From Arachis hypogaea (Eukaryota; Streptophyta; Magnoliopsida; Fabales; Fabaceae), in the NCBI RefSeq assembly GCF_003086295.3, contig NC_092040.1:60863559-60927558 (forward strand): a DNA stretch of 64,000 bases, read 5' to 3'. Shown piece by piece: positions 11,466-23,809 of the stretch; position 1 is the first letter of the stretch; each line of letters begins with the position of its first letter. The position numbers and the translations under genes are program-made. The notes under the pieces are model-generated. The model was given only the letters and a program-made list of their open reading frames with translations, was not told the DNA's origin and searched no databases.

Positions 11466-12901
11466 TGATGAGAGAACTTTTGCGTGGTCTAGAAATTTGC
11501 GGATAAATCCTCGTTGCAAGTATAGTTTCTAAACCTTCAAAAGTCCTTTCATACAAACATTTTGGTTGTCACAAGTAACAAACCCCTTCAAAATTGATAA
11601 CCGAGTATTAAACCTCGGGTCGTCTTCTCAAGGAATTGCAGGGAGCTATGTTCTTATTATGAAAAAGGTAAAATTGGGGTTTTGGAAGTAAGGGGGCAGT
11701 ACGTTGCACAAAAAATAATAAGAAAAATAAATAAATAACTATAAAATAAACTCTTGGCAAGGTATGGGAACTGAAGGTCCTATCCTGGTTATCCTTATCA
11801 ATTGTAATGAGAATTGGATTTTTCTCCCACTTTGTTAACCTCTAACTGTGAAAGTAAGTTAAGTGGATGAATTAATTCTAATTCTCAACTAACAATGAGT
11901 TTGATAACTCAAGAGTCACCAATTATTTAACCAAGACCAAAAGGAAAGAAAATTGTATCTACTAGAGTAACAATATCTTCAGATTGGGGATGATAAAAAG
12001 AAAGCAAACACAATTCTAAAATACCTCAATTATATTAAATAAAATATTCAAATCATAACATGGAACAGTTCATAAATTTAATTGGAAAAATAAATAAAAA
12101 GAAACATTGAACCTGAATCGAGAGTCACTCTTAAAAACCAAGAGAAGTCCTAAATCCTAGTTTCTAAAAATCCTAATTTCTAATCCTAATCCTAATCTTA
12201 AGAGAGAGAGAGGAGAGAACCTCTCTCAAAACTAAATATAAATCATGGAAAGTGAATTATGAGAGCATGATTATGAATGGATGCATTCCCCCACTTTATA
12301 GCCTCTAATCTGTGTTTTATGGGCCGAAAACTGGGTCAGAAACAGCACAGAAGTCACTTCCAGCGCTTTTTGGTCCGTACAGGTCGCGGAAAAGTGACGC
12401 GGCCGTATGGCTCACGCGGCCGCGCGGGTTGCATGCCTGCCAGGTCACGCGTTCGCATCGCCTGGCGTCAGGGCAGTTATGGCAAATTATATATAAAATC
12501 GAAGCTCCGGACGTTAGCTTTCCAACGCAACTAGAACCGCGTCGTTTGGATCTCTGTAGCTAAAGTTATAGCCGTTTGAGTGCGAAGAGGTGAGGCTGGA
12601 CAGCTTAGCAATTTCTCCAACTTATTGTATTCCTTCCACTTTTGCATGCTTCCTTTCCATCCTCTGAGTCATTCCTGCCTTGTAATCTCTGAAATCACTT
12701 AACACACATATCAAGGCATCTAATGGTAATAAGAGAGGATTAAGCATAGGGAACTTAAGGCCAAAGAAGCATGTTTTCAATCAAAGCACATAATTAGGAA
12801 GGCAAATGTAAAACCATGCAAATAGTATGAATAAGTGGGTAAAGAGTTGATAAAAACCACTCAATTGAGCACAAGATAAACCATGAAATATGGGTTTATC
12901 A
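11466..12901 (-). repeat. B 3' LTR (1436 bp)
   Basis: It is bounded by the target duplication on the left and by the polypurine tract (12902-12915) on the right. The 17-base stretch near 12405-12421 in the CGCG words is missing from the 5' copy. Confidence 0.9.
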
Positions 12902-12940
12902 ACCTCCCCACACTTAAACATTAGCATGTCCTCATGCTAA
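12902..12940 (-). promoter_or_regulatory. Terminal hairpin plus polypurine tract, B
   Basis: On the minus strand TTAGCATG-AGGA-CATGCTAA (12940-12921) is a perfect eight-base-pair stem with loop AGGA. AAGTGTGGGGAGGT (12915-12902) follows, abutting the LTR. Confidence 0.85.
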
Positions 12941-14322
12941 ACTCAAGAGTAGCTATAAAGATGAAGAGGAATGATAGAATGTATGAGATGCAACCTATGA
13001 ATGCAACTAAATGCAACATGCTTCTACCTACTTGGTTAAAGGTAAACAATTCTTTTAAGAACATATATGAACTGGATTTCACTAATTCAAATCATAAAAA
13101 TGAAGTACAAATAGACTTGCAAGGAGAAAATAGCTCATGAAAGCCGGGAACAAGGAATTGAGCATCGAACCCTTACTAGTAGTGTATACACTCTAATCAC
13201 TCAGGTGTTTAAGGTTCGATCTCTCAATTCTCTACTAACCTTGCTTTCTAAGGCTTGCTCTTCATCTAATAATCAACACAAATTTAATGCACATATACAC
13301 ATATCAAGAGGTCTTTTAAGGGTTGTAATGGGGTTAGGGTCAAGGTAGGATTGTATTTGGCCAAGTGGACTAAAATCTGAATCCTTAATTAACTTAAGCT
13401 TTCCACCTAACTTTATACAATCCATGTAATCACAATACAAAAGCTAACTATCCATCAACCATGTTTTCCACATATTCATGCATTCTAATTTCAAGTACAA
13501 CTCATATACATTGCTTTCACCACTTACTTTAGGACATTTTGTCCCCTTATCACTTATTTTGCTCTTTCTTTTTTTTTCATAATTATTTATATATTATATT
13601 TTTTTTTGTTTTTCTCAATGCATATGATTAATTTATTGAATGCATGAACATGTCCTAAACATTTCTTTCACATTTTCTGAAAATTCTAACATACTCAATT
13701 CTCAAACCAGATGTTTCCAAACCCACTTTTCCTCACACTTAATTCATAAGCATTCTCACTAGTCTAAGCTATCCAAGGATTCAAATTAAGGACATTATTG
13801 TTTTTTCTCTTAAAGTTAATGATGTGTTAAAATAAAGAACAAAGGGGTAAAATAGGCTCAAAATTGGTTTGCAATAGATAATGAAAAGGTTAAGGCCATA
13901 TAGGTATGTAAGCTCAGTGAAACAAGGCCTCAATCATATAAGTGTATGCATACATTAAACAATGGAAATATAGAATCAAGCAAGACAAAGATCACAATTT
14001 TAGAGAGAAAAACACACACCAAAAGTAAAATATTGGTTAATAAAATGCAACCAATCAAATAGGCTCAAAATCTCACTGGTTTTGTGTGTTCAAGCTTTAA
14101 ACCGTGTTCCAAAATAAAATTTCTTCATACAAGTTATTCAAAAAGTTTTATTCAAATTAGTGAAATACTCTAAAAAGTCTCTTGAAAAAGAAAATATTAC
14201 TTCAACCAAGTGGTAAAATATGCACAAATAAAACAGACATGCAATCAAACATGCAAATGCAACAATAAAAAACAAAGATTGGTGTTAAGAAGGGACTAAC
14301 TGACCCGTGGAGATCGGTATCG
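12941..14322 (-). other. B non-coding region between the two hairpin/PPT modules
   Basis: AT-rich sequence with pyrimidine runs (13560-13620) and no credible ORF. It aligns with 21642-23030 in C and, reversed, with 3703-5176 in E1, so it is conserved within the family although it appears non-coding. Confidence 0.7.
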
Positions 14323-14468
14323 ACCTCCCCACACTTAAAGGTTGCACCGTCCTCGGTGCATGCAAAACTGTACAGGTGGGCGGATGGCTCCGCAGCTCGT
14401 GCTCTTTGTGTTCCTTTCCTTGCCAGTGGTATAAGAGTAGCATTTTCGTTACCTTTCTTGGTGGCCAT
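14202..14468 (-). pseudogene. B third-ORF remnant
   Basis: The frame begins MATKKGNENA at 14468 and encodes 88 residues. The internal hairpin and polypurine tract lie inside its nucleotide span, so only about the first 35 residues could be former coding sequence. The homologous start in C has lost its ATG (CTG at about 23157). I do not recognise a domain. It may be the beginning of the env-position ORF, with the remainder deleted. Confidence 0.35.
14323..14360 (-). promoter_or_regulatory. Internal hairpin plus second polypurine tract, B
   Basis: On the minus strand TGCACCG-AGGA-CGGTGCA (14360-14343) is a perfect seven-base-pair stem with loop AGGA. AAGTGTGGGGAGGT (14336-14323) follows and matches the terminal tract exactly. 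Confidence 0.8.
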
Positions 14469-15189
14469 CCTGAAAGGAAACGAGAAAAGACATTAGCATT
14501 CAAGGTTTATAGCAAGGAGAAGAATAGGAAAGGTGGTAATCGATGCACATGTATGGATAATGATGTGAACACATGGTCATGACTACATGTGGCAAATCAA
14601 CCGTGGAAATATAGCAAGTGCATGTGAGGAAAATTGAATGCAAGGTGTTTATTGGCATGCCAGCAAAGGGCATGAGAAGCATAGGTCAAGCATTCAATGT
14701 CCAAATTAGATTACCAAGTCGCTCAAATTAATAAGATGTTTGTAAAAACAATTATATCTAAGTAATAAAATAGAAAAGGGGTTTTGTGAAAAGCAGGCAT
14801 ATAGAGTAGTAGATTTAGAAGAAATCTAAAAATAGTGTAAAATGCCATATGGGCGTTTTCACAAACACATAGCATGCATGTTAAATAAGGTATGGAAAAT
14901 ATTAATTAAAACATGCAATTAACCCTTATAATAATATGTAATTGTTTAAACAAATCCCAAACAATCCATAAGCAACATAAAAATAATGACCCAAATAAAA
15001 TTCCAACACCAATGAAAATAATGCAATGAATGAAAGTACGCAAATAAATGAAATAAAATGAAAGAAAAGAAGAATGAGAAGTGAAAGAAAGAAGGAAGAG
15101 GTAAGTAAGAAGGAAAAAAGAAAGAAGAAAAGATAGAAGAAATTAGGATTGGGGAAGAAAAGATAAGATATTTGGCAAATTAGGATAAG

Positions 15190-15740
15190 CTGTGCGGCGC
15201 AAGCGACGCGGCCGCGGAGGGCACGCGCTCGCATGAGTGTGCTCCAGGTAGGGCGACGCGATCGCATGGGTCACGCGGTCGCGTGACCTATGTTGCGCTG
15301 CTGGCACGAGTGTAGCCTCGCTCCAGCACAACTCTCTGTTCAATTTATGTTAATTGCCAAAATCGGGTGACGCGATCGCGTGGGTGACGCGATCGCGTGG
15401 ATGGCCATCTTTTAAAAATGACGTGGACGCATGGGGCACGCGTTCGCGTGGTGAGGCTTGGGCTCCGAGCATGAGTCCAGCCCAACTCCAGCTCAACTTT
15501 ATGTCATACACCCTTTTTACGCCGATTTCAGGTCACGCGGCCGCGTAGGTGACGCGGTCGCGTGGGAGGCTATTTTTCCAAATGACGCGGACGCGTCATC
15601 GACGTGGTCGCGTGGAGTCAATTTGTGCTAATGGCGCGCCTCCAGCCACGTTTTCGCGTGACTCTCTGTTCATCTTCATTTTCTTCCAAACGCACATACA
15701 ACGCGGACGCGTCGGCGACGCTGTCTCGTCACGTGCAAAA
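15190..15740. repeat. CpG-rich palindromic word array (CGCGATCGCG type), B
   Basis: Words such as GACGCGATCGCGTGGG, ACGCGGTCGCGT and ACGCGGACGCGT recur in pairs, separated by short sequences that include repeated CCAGC-ACAACTCTCTGTT blocks. It occupies the same place as the R2 array but uses GATC or GGTC centres instead of GTAC. Confidence 0.75.
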
Positions 15741-15879
15741 ATCCCCTTTTTTTAAATGCAGAATGCAATGTTTAATGTGAATACTATGCGTGATTCCAGG
15801 TTCAATAAAATAAAATAAAATTCAAAAAACAAACAAAACTAAATTAAATTATAATTGAAAAAAGGAAAGATCATACCAT

Positions 15880-15897
15880 GGTGGGTTGTCTCCCACC
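15880..15897 (-). promoter_or_regulatory. Post-ORF hairpin GGTGGG-AGACAA-CCCACC, B
   Basis: A perfect six-base-pair stem with loop AGACAA lies about 90 bases after the end of the acidic ORF on the minus strand. It matches the post-pol hairpins of R1 and R2 in loop and position, with compensating stem changes. Confidence 0.65.
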
Positions 15898-15985
15898 TAG
15901 CACTTTTAGTTAAAGTCCTTAAGTTGGACATTTGATGAGCTTCCTGCTATGGTGGCTTGTGCTTGTACTGATCCAGGAATCTCCA

Positions 15986-16861
15986 CTAATGTTTGCAATT
16001 CCAATATCCTTCGGGATCCCAAACTAAGCATGTAAAGCCGTTACTAAGCTTCAAATAGATTCTTAGGCCCTTGGGATGACAAATGTCAGAACAGATTCCA
16101 GGATCCCAAACTTTACCTTTACACCTGTTTTTGTCTTGATCTGTATTTTTCCAGCCGGGTGAAAGGTGATATGAATTCTCACTGCAGCGACCAAACAACT
16201 TCCTAGACTCATTCAGTTGAGCTTTATACCAACCTTTGCGTTTAAACTTAAAGCTTCCAACCATGATGAACCTTGCAGGACAATTCTTACCACTGGCCAT
16301 CTTCCTCTTACTCTTAATGTCACAAAGAGCTCTAAGTTGACCATCTGTCTCCAGTAGCCCATATTCAAGTGGGATTAGAAAGCTATGGGATATGAATTTT
16401 ACCCACTTGAATGTTGTGAAGGATGATGGCAACTTAGGGGGAGGTATTTTTAATGAAATTGCAAGCTCCACTCCCTTGTGCTCTTCTCTGATAATTACCA
16501 CCTCTTTGCAAGCTTCTTCAATTTCAACATCTTCCTCTTGGTAGCTCTTTTTCAATTCAATCTTCTCTTTATTGCTTTCCAAGGGCATGGTAGGTTGTGC
16601 TTCTTCTTCTTGAATCTCCATCTCTTGATCAACCTCTTCCAAGTCTTCAACTATGATATGCTTTGGAGGTTGTACACCCTCCTCAGCATCAATTTCAACC
16701 GTCTTGGAAGGAAGCTCTATGTCTTGACTTTCCCATGGAGGTTCTGCATCTCCTAAGTCTTCAACCAGCTCTTCTTCTTGAACAATGACAACTTCTTCTA
16801 CTTGTTCTAGTACGAATTCATTCTCTGTCTTGTCCACTGGGGTTTCTGGTATCTCTTTCAT
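15986..16861 (-). CDS. B acidic ORF, unknown protein (291 aa)
   Basis: It starts MKEIPETPVD at 16861, 18 bases after the stop of the upstream ORF. Residues 1-130 are very rich in Glu and Val with EEV/EEE runs and look disordered or coiled-coil. Residues 140-291 are basic with several Cys and Trp, including FTTFKWVKF, CDIKSKRKM and LSNGFTCLVWDPEGYW. No gag, protease or polymerase motif is visible. It occupies the space that pol would fill in an autonomous element. It could be a captured host sequence or an element-specific protein. It is open over its full length, although no product is shown to exist. Confidence 0.5.
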   Translation of the reverse strand: MKEIPETPVDKTENEFVLEQVEEVVIVQEEELVEDLGDAEPPWESQDIELPSKTVEIDAEEGVQPPKHIIVEDLEEVDQEMEIQEEEAQPTMPLESNKEKIELKKSYQEEDVEIEEACKEVVIIREEHKGVELAISLKIPPPKLPSSFTTFKWVKFISHSFLIPLEYGLLETDGQLRALCDIKSKRKMASGKNCPARFIMVGSFKFKRKGWYKAQLNESRKLFGRCSENSYHLSPGWKNTDQDKNRCKGKVWDPGICSDICHPKGLRIYLKLSNGFTCLVWDPEGYWNCKH

Positions 16862-16879
16862 GCTACGCTCTTCACTAAA

Positions 16880-17497
16880 CTATCCACATGGAGCTGTGGC
16901 TGAGCCTTGTATATTTAAGCGCCTAGAAGCCCATTGAATTAATGCTTGCTCCACTGGTCGAATGGTTGCCTGAAATTGATTCACTGTTTCCTTGAAATGA
17001 TCCTTTGTCTCTTGATGCACTCGGCTTTCATAAATAGGATCATAGTGCTCTTGGATTGATGGATATGGAGATAGTGAATATTGAAGTGGTGGTTCTTGTG
17101 AGTAATTGGGTTGGAATTGGGGTGATTCTACATATGGTTCATATGGCTCATAAGGTGGTTGGTATGGTGGTTGAGGTTTAGGGTCATATGGAGGTGAATG
17201 GCAGAAAGGGGCTTGTGAGTATGGTGGTCTAAAGTCATGTTGAGGAGGGGGTTCATAGGCATATGGTGGTGGTTGTTGATAATCAAAAGAGCGCTCACCA
17301 TAGCCATCATCTTGATATGCATCATAGAATGGTTGTTGATAGTCCATTGGAGGTGGTTGTTGCCATGAGGGTTGATCAAATCCTTGTGGCTCCTCCTATC
17401 TTTGATTGTTCCAACCATGGTGCATGTTGTCATTATAATCTCCTCTTCCTGCAACATAATTGTAACCAGACTCATAGCCAAATGGGTGAGAGTTCAT
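16880..17497 (-). pseudogene. B Gln/Tyr/Pro-rich ORF with one in-frame stop
   Basis: The frame opens MNSHPFGYESGYNY at 17497 and runs to a stop at 16880, about 205 codons, with a single TAG at 17396-17398. After the TAG an internal ATG (17347) gives 155 residues. The composition is low complexity: repeated QQP, PPY and YEP blocks (17350-17030), then a calmer tail with VNQFQATIRP and IQWASRRLN. Repeated PPYxP motifs suggest a disordered, possibly phase-separating or capsid-substitute protein, but that is inference. The leader lies directly upstream, so this is the first ORF of the element. I recognise no gag domain. Confidence 0.5.
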
Positions 17498-17700
17498 AGT
17501 AGTAAGAGAAAATAAAAACAAAAATTAATAAAAAGAAAATATTTTGAAAAAGATATAATTTTTTGAAAAAGATAGGAAAATAATTTTGAAAAAGATATGA
17601 TATTTGAAAAAGATAAGATAAGATAAAAAAAATTTAAAATAAAAATCTGAAAATTTTTTTTTTGAAAAATATTTACAATAACTAATAATAAGGCACACGT
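17498..17700 (-). other. B AT-rich leader, truncated
   Basis: Purine-rich on the plus strand, with repeated TTGAAAAAGATA units (17545-17625). The primer-binding site and the last ~48 bases of the 5' LTR are missing: LTR similarity begins at 17701 opposite position 11514 of the other LTR. Confidence 0.6.
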
Positions 17701-19074
17701 TTGCAAGTATAGTTTCTAAACCTTCAAAAGTCCTTTGATACAAACGTTTTGGTTGTCACAAGTAACAAACCCCTTTAAAATTGATAACCGAGTATTAAAC
17801 CTCGGGTCGTCTTCTCAAGGAATTGCAGGGATGTATGTTCTTATTATTGGCTATGAAAAAGGTAAAATTGGGGTTTTGGAAGTAAGGGGGCAGTATGTTG
17901 CACAAAAAATAATAAGAAAAATAAATAAATAACTATAAAATAAACTCTTGGCAAGGTATGGGAACTGGAGGTCCTGTCCTGGTTATCCTTATCAATTGTA
18001 ATGAGAATTGGATTTTTCTCCCACTTTGTTAACCTCTAACTATGAAGGTAAGTTAAGTGGATGAATTAATTCTAATTCTCAACTAACAATGAGTTTGATA
18101 ACTCAAGAGTCACCAATTATTTAACCAAGACCAAAAGGAAAGAAAATTGTATCTACTAGAGTAACGATATCTTCAGATTGGGGATAATAAAAAGAAAGCA
18201 AACACAATTCTGAAATACCTCAATTATATTAAATAAAATATTCAAATCATAACATGGAACAGTTCATAAATTTAATTGGAAAAATAAATAAAAAGGAACA
18301 TTGAACCTGAATCGAGAGTCACTCTTAAAAACCAAGAGAAGTCCTAAATCCTAGTTTCTAAAAATCCTAATTTCTAATCCTAATCCTAATCCTAAGAGGG
18401 AGAGGAGATAACATCTCTCAAAACTAAATCTAAATCATGGAAAGTGAATTATGAGAGCATGATTATGAATGGATGCATTCCCCCATTTTATAGCCTCTAA
18501 TCTGTGTTTTCTGGGCCGAAAACTAGGTCAGAAACAGCCCAGAAGTCACTTCCAGCGCTTTCTGGTCCGTACAGGTCGCGGAAAAGTGACACGGCCGCGC
18601 GGGTTGCGTTCCTGCCAGGTCACGCGTTCGCGTCACCTGGCATCGAGGCAGCTATGGCAAATTATATATTAAATCGAAGCCCCGGACGTTAGCTTTCCAA
18701 CGCAACTGGAACCACATCGTTTGGATTTCTGTAGCTAAAGTTATAGCCGTTTGAGTGCGAAGAGGTCAGGTTGGACAGCTTAGCAATTTCTCCAACTTAT
18801 TGTATTCCTTCCACTTTTGCATGCTTCCTTTCCATCCTGAGTCATTCCTGCCTTGTAATCTCTGAAATCACTTAACACACATATCAAGGCATCTAATGGT
18901 AATAAGAGAGGATTAAACATAGGGAACTTAAGGCCAAAGAAGCATGTTTTCAATCAAAGCACATAATTAGGAAGGCAAATGTAAAACCATGCAAATAGTA
19001 TGAATAAGTGGGTAAAGAGTTGATAAAAACCACTCAATTGAGCACAAGATAAACCATGAAATATGGGTTTATCA
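17701..19074 (-). repeat. B 5' LTR, lacking its last ~48 bases
   Basis: It aligns with 11514-12901 almost throughout. The outer end GGGTTTATCA is followed by target duplication GTGCT. Confidence 0.88.
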
Positions 19075-19079
19075 GTGCT

Positions 19080-20103
19080 TGAGAGCTTCAAAAACATGAA
19101 AGACCACCTGTTCTTCATTGACCCTCAAGGTCAATTCACCATTTTGTACATCAATCAGAGCTCTACCTGTAGCTAAAAAGGATCTACCAAGTATAATAGA
19201 GGATTTTACCTCCTCTTCCATGTCTATTATAACAAAATCAACATAAAAGATGAATGGTCCTACTTTAACAAGTAAATCCTCAACAATACCCACAGGTAAT
19301 TTAATAGAAAGATCAGCAAGTTGAAGAGAAATACGAGTGGGTTTTACCTCCTCAATTTGAAGCTTTTTCATTACTGAAAGTGGCATTAGATTGATGCTAA
19401 CTCCAAGGTCACATAGAGCTCTCTGAATGGTGACATCTCCAATGGTGCAAGGAATGACAAAGCTCCCTGGGTCTGACATTTTCTCAGGGAGATTGTGTTG
19501 AATAATGGCACTGCATTCTTTAGTTAACACCACTGTTTCTTGTTCCTTCCAATTCCTTTTGTGGGTCAACAATTCTTTCATAAATTTAGCATAGAGAGGC
19601 ATTTGCTCAAGAGCCTCTACAAAAGGAATGTTGATCTGTAGCTTCTTGAAGACATCTAAAAATTTAGAAAACTGTTTTTCTTTGGAAGCCTTCTGAAGTC
19701 TTTGAGGATATGGCATTTTTGGCTTGTATTCAAGAGCCTTTGGCAATGTAGGATATGTGTCTAGAGAGTCAGGAAATGGGTTGTCTGCATGCTTTGGAGG
19801 GGCGTGCTCCACTTCTTCCTTTTTCTCCTCTGGAGGTTTCCTTTCAACTAGCTCTTCATTGGCCCTTGTCTCAGAGCCAGCTGTTTTACCACTTCTCAAT
19901 TGAATAACCTTGTAGTCCTCTCTTGGGTTCACCACTGTATCACCTGGAAATGTACTTGCAGACCTCTCAGGTATTTGCTTGCTCAGCTGGCCCATTTGCA
20001 CTTCCAAGTTTCTAATGGAGGCTCTGGTTTCCTACATAAAACTCCTCATCATCTCCCAATTAGAATCTTCCTTGGATTTAGAGTTAGCCTGCTGAGGCTG
20101 TTG
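19080..20103 (-). pseudogene. R2 gag C-terminal region and aspartic protease
   Basis: An open frame from 20007 to the B junction, plus the stretch 20008-20103 behind an in-frame TAG near 20036. The N-terminal part includes LEVQMGQLSKQI and VIQLRSGKT. The protease follows with active-site motif CDLGVSINLMP and flap-like ILGRSFLATG near 19170-19200. DLG rather than DTG is usual in Athila elements. The frame continues into R2 pol at 11460 once insertion B is ignored. Athila gag-pol normally yields capsid and protease by self-cleavage; this copy is broken. Confidence 0.8.
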
Positions 20104-20108
20104 TTGCT

Positions 20109-21602
20109 TGAAGAGAGAATTTTTGCGTGGTTTAGAATTCAGAATAAATTCCCGTTGCAAGTATAGCTTCTAAACCAACAAAAGTCCTTTCTTACAAATA
20201 TTTTGGTTGTCACAAGTAACAAACCCCTTTGAAATTGATAACCGAAGTATTTAAATCTCGGGTCGTCTTCTCAAGGAATTACAGGGAGGTATTTTCTTAT
20301 TATTGGTTATGAGTCTTGTAAATTGGGGGTTTTGAAAGTAAGAAAGAAGTATGTTCAATGATAAGAAAATTAAAATAGTAATAATAAAATAAACTTTTGG
20401 CAATGTATTAGAATTGGAAGTCCTATCCTTATCAATTGTGATGAGAATTGGATTTTAATCCCACTTAGTTAACCTTTAATAAAGCAAAGGAAAGTCAAGT
20501 GGAATAATTAGTTTGATCCTCAAGTCCTAGTCAATCCCTGTGGGAAGACTAGCTTTAGAGCGATCTGCCAATTTCAACCACTGCTTTATTTGATAACTCA
20601 AGCGTCACCAATTACTTAACCAGAGCCAAAAGGAAAAATTCTAAATTAAATTAAAGACATCATAAATAGAATAAAGCAAGCATAAATCTGAAATACCTCA
20701 ATTGCACTAATAAAAGCAGTCAAATCTAACAGGGAAAAGTTTATAAGCCAATTGGGCAACATAAGTCAGATACAAATAAAAGCATTAGAGTATCTAAAAG
20801 TGGAAGAGAAATATAAAGTAAAAGGAATATTGAACCTGATATAAAGATGAAATAAATCCTAATCCTGATAGAAATCCTAATCCTAAATCCTAAGAGAGAG
20901 AAGAGAGCCTCTCTCTCTAAAAACTACATCTAAAACCTAAAATTGTGAGTAATGATTGAATGATCTGATTCTGTTCCACTCCCAGCCTCTAATCTGTGTT
21001 TTCTGGGCCGAGAACTGGGTCAAAAATAGCTCAGAAGTCACTCCCAGTGCTTTCTGGTCCGTACAGGTCGCGACAGAGTGACGCAGAGGCGTCGTCCACG
21101 CGTTTGCGTGGATTGAAGTTCGCAGATGCGACACGAGCGCGGCATCCACGCGTTCGCATCGCCTAACTTCGGGGCAACTATGGCAAATTATATATCTTTG
21201 CGAAGCCCCGGATGTTAGCTTTCCAACGCAACTGGAACCATCTCATTTGGACCTCTGTAGATCAAGTTATGACCCTTTGAGTGCGAAGAGGTCAGGCTGG
21301 AGAGCTTTGCAGTTCCTTCAACTTCTTGTATTCCTTCCACTTTTGCATGCTTCCTTTCCATCCTCTGAGCCATTCCTGCCCTATAATCTATGAAATCACT
21401 TAACACACATATCAAGGCATCTAATTGTAATAAGAGAGGATTAATATTAGCAAATATAAGGCCAAAGAAGCATGTTTTCAATCTTAGCACAAAATCAGGA
21501 AGGAGAATGTAAACCCATGCATTTAGTATGAATAAGTTTATGAAAGATTGATAAAATCCACTCAATTAAGCACAAGACAAACCATAAAATAGTGGTTTAT
21601 CA
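20109..21602 (-). repeat. C 3' LTR (1494 bp)
   Basis: Bounded by the target duplication and by the polypurine tract (21603-21616). The portion 20691-21602 is nearly identical to the partial 5' LTR at 24391-25300. Confidence 0.88.
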
Positions 21603-21641
21603 GCCTCCCCACACTTAAACATTAGCATGTCCTCATGCTAA
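21603..21641 (-). promoter_or_regulatory. Terminal hairpin plus polypurine tract, C
   Basis: TTAGCATG-AGGA-CATGCTAA on the minus strand (21641-21622), then AAGTGTGGGGAGGC (21616-21603) against the LTR. The final T of the usual tract is C here. Confidence 0.82.
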
Positions 21642-23030
21642 GCTCAAGAGAAGCTATAAAGGAGTGAAGAGGAATGATAGAATGTATGAAATGCAACCTA
21701 TCTTTATGAATGCAACTACATGCAAAGATGATTCTACCTACTTGGTGAAAAATTAAATAAATCTTTCAAGAACAAATATGAACTGGATTTCACTAATTCA
21801 AATCACAAAATACAATACGAATAACTTGCAAGAAGAAGATAGCTCATGAAAGCAGGGAACATAGAATTAAGCACTGAACCCTTACTGGTAGTGTATATCA
21901 TTCTAACTCTTAAGTGTCTAGGGTCAATTCTCTCAATTCTTTACTAATCTTGCTTTCTATAGCTTGCTCTTCATCTAACAATCAACAAAAATTTAATGCA
22001 CCAATACACAAATCAAGAGGTCTTTTAAGGGTTGTAATGGGGTTAGGGTTAAGGTAGGATTGTATTTGGCCAAGTGGACTAAAATCTGAATCCTTAATTA
22101 ACATAAACTTTCCACCTAACTTAAGACAATCCATTTAATTAAAATACAAAATCTAACTTCCCATTAACTGTGTTTTTCATATATTCATGCATCCTAAATT
22201 TGAGTTCAGTACATATGCATTAATACCAACACTTACTTTGGGGCATTTTGTCCCCTTTTGTTATTTGCTTTTTTTTCACTTTTTTCTCTTTTTTTTTCTT
22301 TTTTTCTTTTATTCTTCTCAATGCATATGATTAAATCATTGAATGCAATAATATTTGCACAACTATTATTTTGCACATTTTCACACAAAGTTTAACATAC
22401 TCAATTCCCAAACCAAACGTTTCCAAACCTACTTTCTCCACACTTAATTCATGAGCACTCTCACTAGTCTAAGCTAATCAAGGATTCAAATTAAGGACAT
22501 TATTATTTTTCGCTTAGAGTTAGTGATGAGCTAAAGTAAAGAATAAAGGGGTAAAATAGGCTCAACATTGGTTTGCAAAGGATAATGAAAGGGTAAGGCC
22601 ATATCGGTATGTAAGCTCAGTGAAATAAGGCCTCAATCATATAAGTACATGCATACATCAAACAATGGAAATATAGAATTAAGCAAGGCAAAGATCACAA
22701 TTTTAGAGAGTAAAACACACAAAAATAAAATATATTGGTTGATAAAATGTAACCAATCAAATAGGCTCAAAATCTCACTGGTTTTGTGTGTTCGAGCTCT
22801 AAACTATGTTCCAAAATAATATTTCTTCATACAAGTTTTTTTTAAAAAGTTTTTAATTCAAATTAGTGAAATACTATTAAAAGTTTCTTGAAAAGGAAAA
22901 TGTGACTTCAACCAAGTGGTAAAATATGCGCAAAATAAAACAGACATGCAATCAAACATGCAAATGCAACAATGAAAAAACAAAAATTGGTGTTGAGAAG
23001 GGACTAACTAGCCCGTGGAGATCGGTATCG
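21642..23030 (-). other. C non-coding region between the hairpin/PPT modules
   Basis: AT-rich, with a long pyrimidine tract at 22265-22315. It aligns with the matching regions of B and E1. No ORF is supported. Confidence 0.7.
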
Positions 23031-23068
23031 ACCTCCCCACACTTAAAGATTGCACCGTCCTCGGTGCA
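23031..23068 (-). promoter_or_regulatory. Internal hairpin plus second polypurine tract, C
   Basis: TGCACCG-AGGA-CGGTGCA (23068-23051) followed by AAGTGTGGGGAGGT (23044-23031), identical to the internal module of B. Confidence 0.8.
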
Positions 23069-23809
23069 TGCAAAGATGTGCAGGTGGGCGGGGGTTGTGG
23101 TTCCTCAGCCGGTGCTCATTATAGAGTCTTTCTCTTTACTCTTCCTGGTGGCCAGCCTGAAAAAGGAAGAAGAGAAAGGGACATGAAGTCAAAGGGATAG
23201 AGCAAGGAAGAGGGCAGTACTAGTAAGAATCATGCCAAAATAAAGAAGAATGTCGTTAACACATGGTCGCGATTCCATGAAATTAGGACATCAATAGAAG
23301 CATAGCATGATAAATTGAGGCAATTAAATGCAAGATGTTTATTGGCATGCTGGCAAAGGCATGAGTAGCGTAAATCAAGCATTAAAAGCCTTAATGTATT
23401 ATTAGTCGTGAGAAACTAACAATAACGTTTGTATTGACAATTATATTTAATTAATAAAATATTGAAAATGGTTTTGTGAGAAACAGGCATTAGAGTAGAA
23501 GGATAGAATAATTAAGAATGCACAATGCCATACGGGCTTTTTCACAAACACAAAGCATGCATATTAAATAAGGTATGGAAAGTATTAAATTGAACATGCA
23601 AGCACCCTTAAAAAAAATAATATATAATTGTCAAGCAATTTCTTAACAATTCACAAGCAAAATAATGACCCAAATAAATTTCTAACACCAATTGAAAGGA
23701 AAAAAGAAAGAAAAAGAAAGGAAGGAAGAAAGAAATAAGAAGGGAAAGAAAAGATTTAGATTTAGGGAAGAAAAGATAAGATATTTGGCTTATTTGGATA
23801 AGCTGTGCG

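Larger units (their letters stand above)
11466..19074 (-). mobile_element. B: non-autonomous A-family LTR element with two unusual ORFs
   Basis: Inserted in R2 with target duplication GTGCT (11461-11465 and 19075-19079). The ends are TGATAAACC (19074 side) and TCTCTCATCA (11466 side). Minus-strand order: 5' LTR, AT-rich leader, a Gln/Tyr/Pro-rich ORF, an acidic ORF, post-pol-type hairpin, CpG word array, third-ORF remnant, internal hairpin/PPT, non-coding DNA, terminal hairpin/PPT, 3' LTR. Protease, RT, RNase H and integrase are absent, so it would depend on enzymes from an autonomous relative. The two LTRs are very similar, implying recent movement. Confidence 0.88.

Noticed and set aside
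12277..12563. ORFs in the GC-rich part of A-family LTRs
   Set aside because: They arise from CGCG words in LTR sequence and are not conserved between LTR copies.
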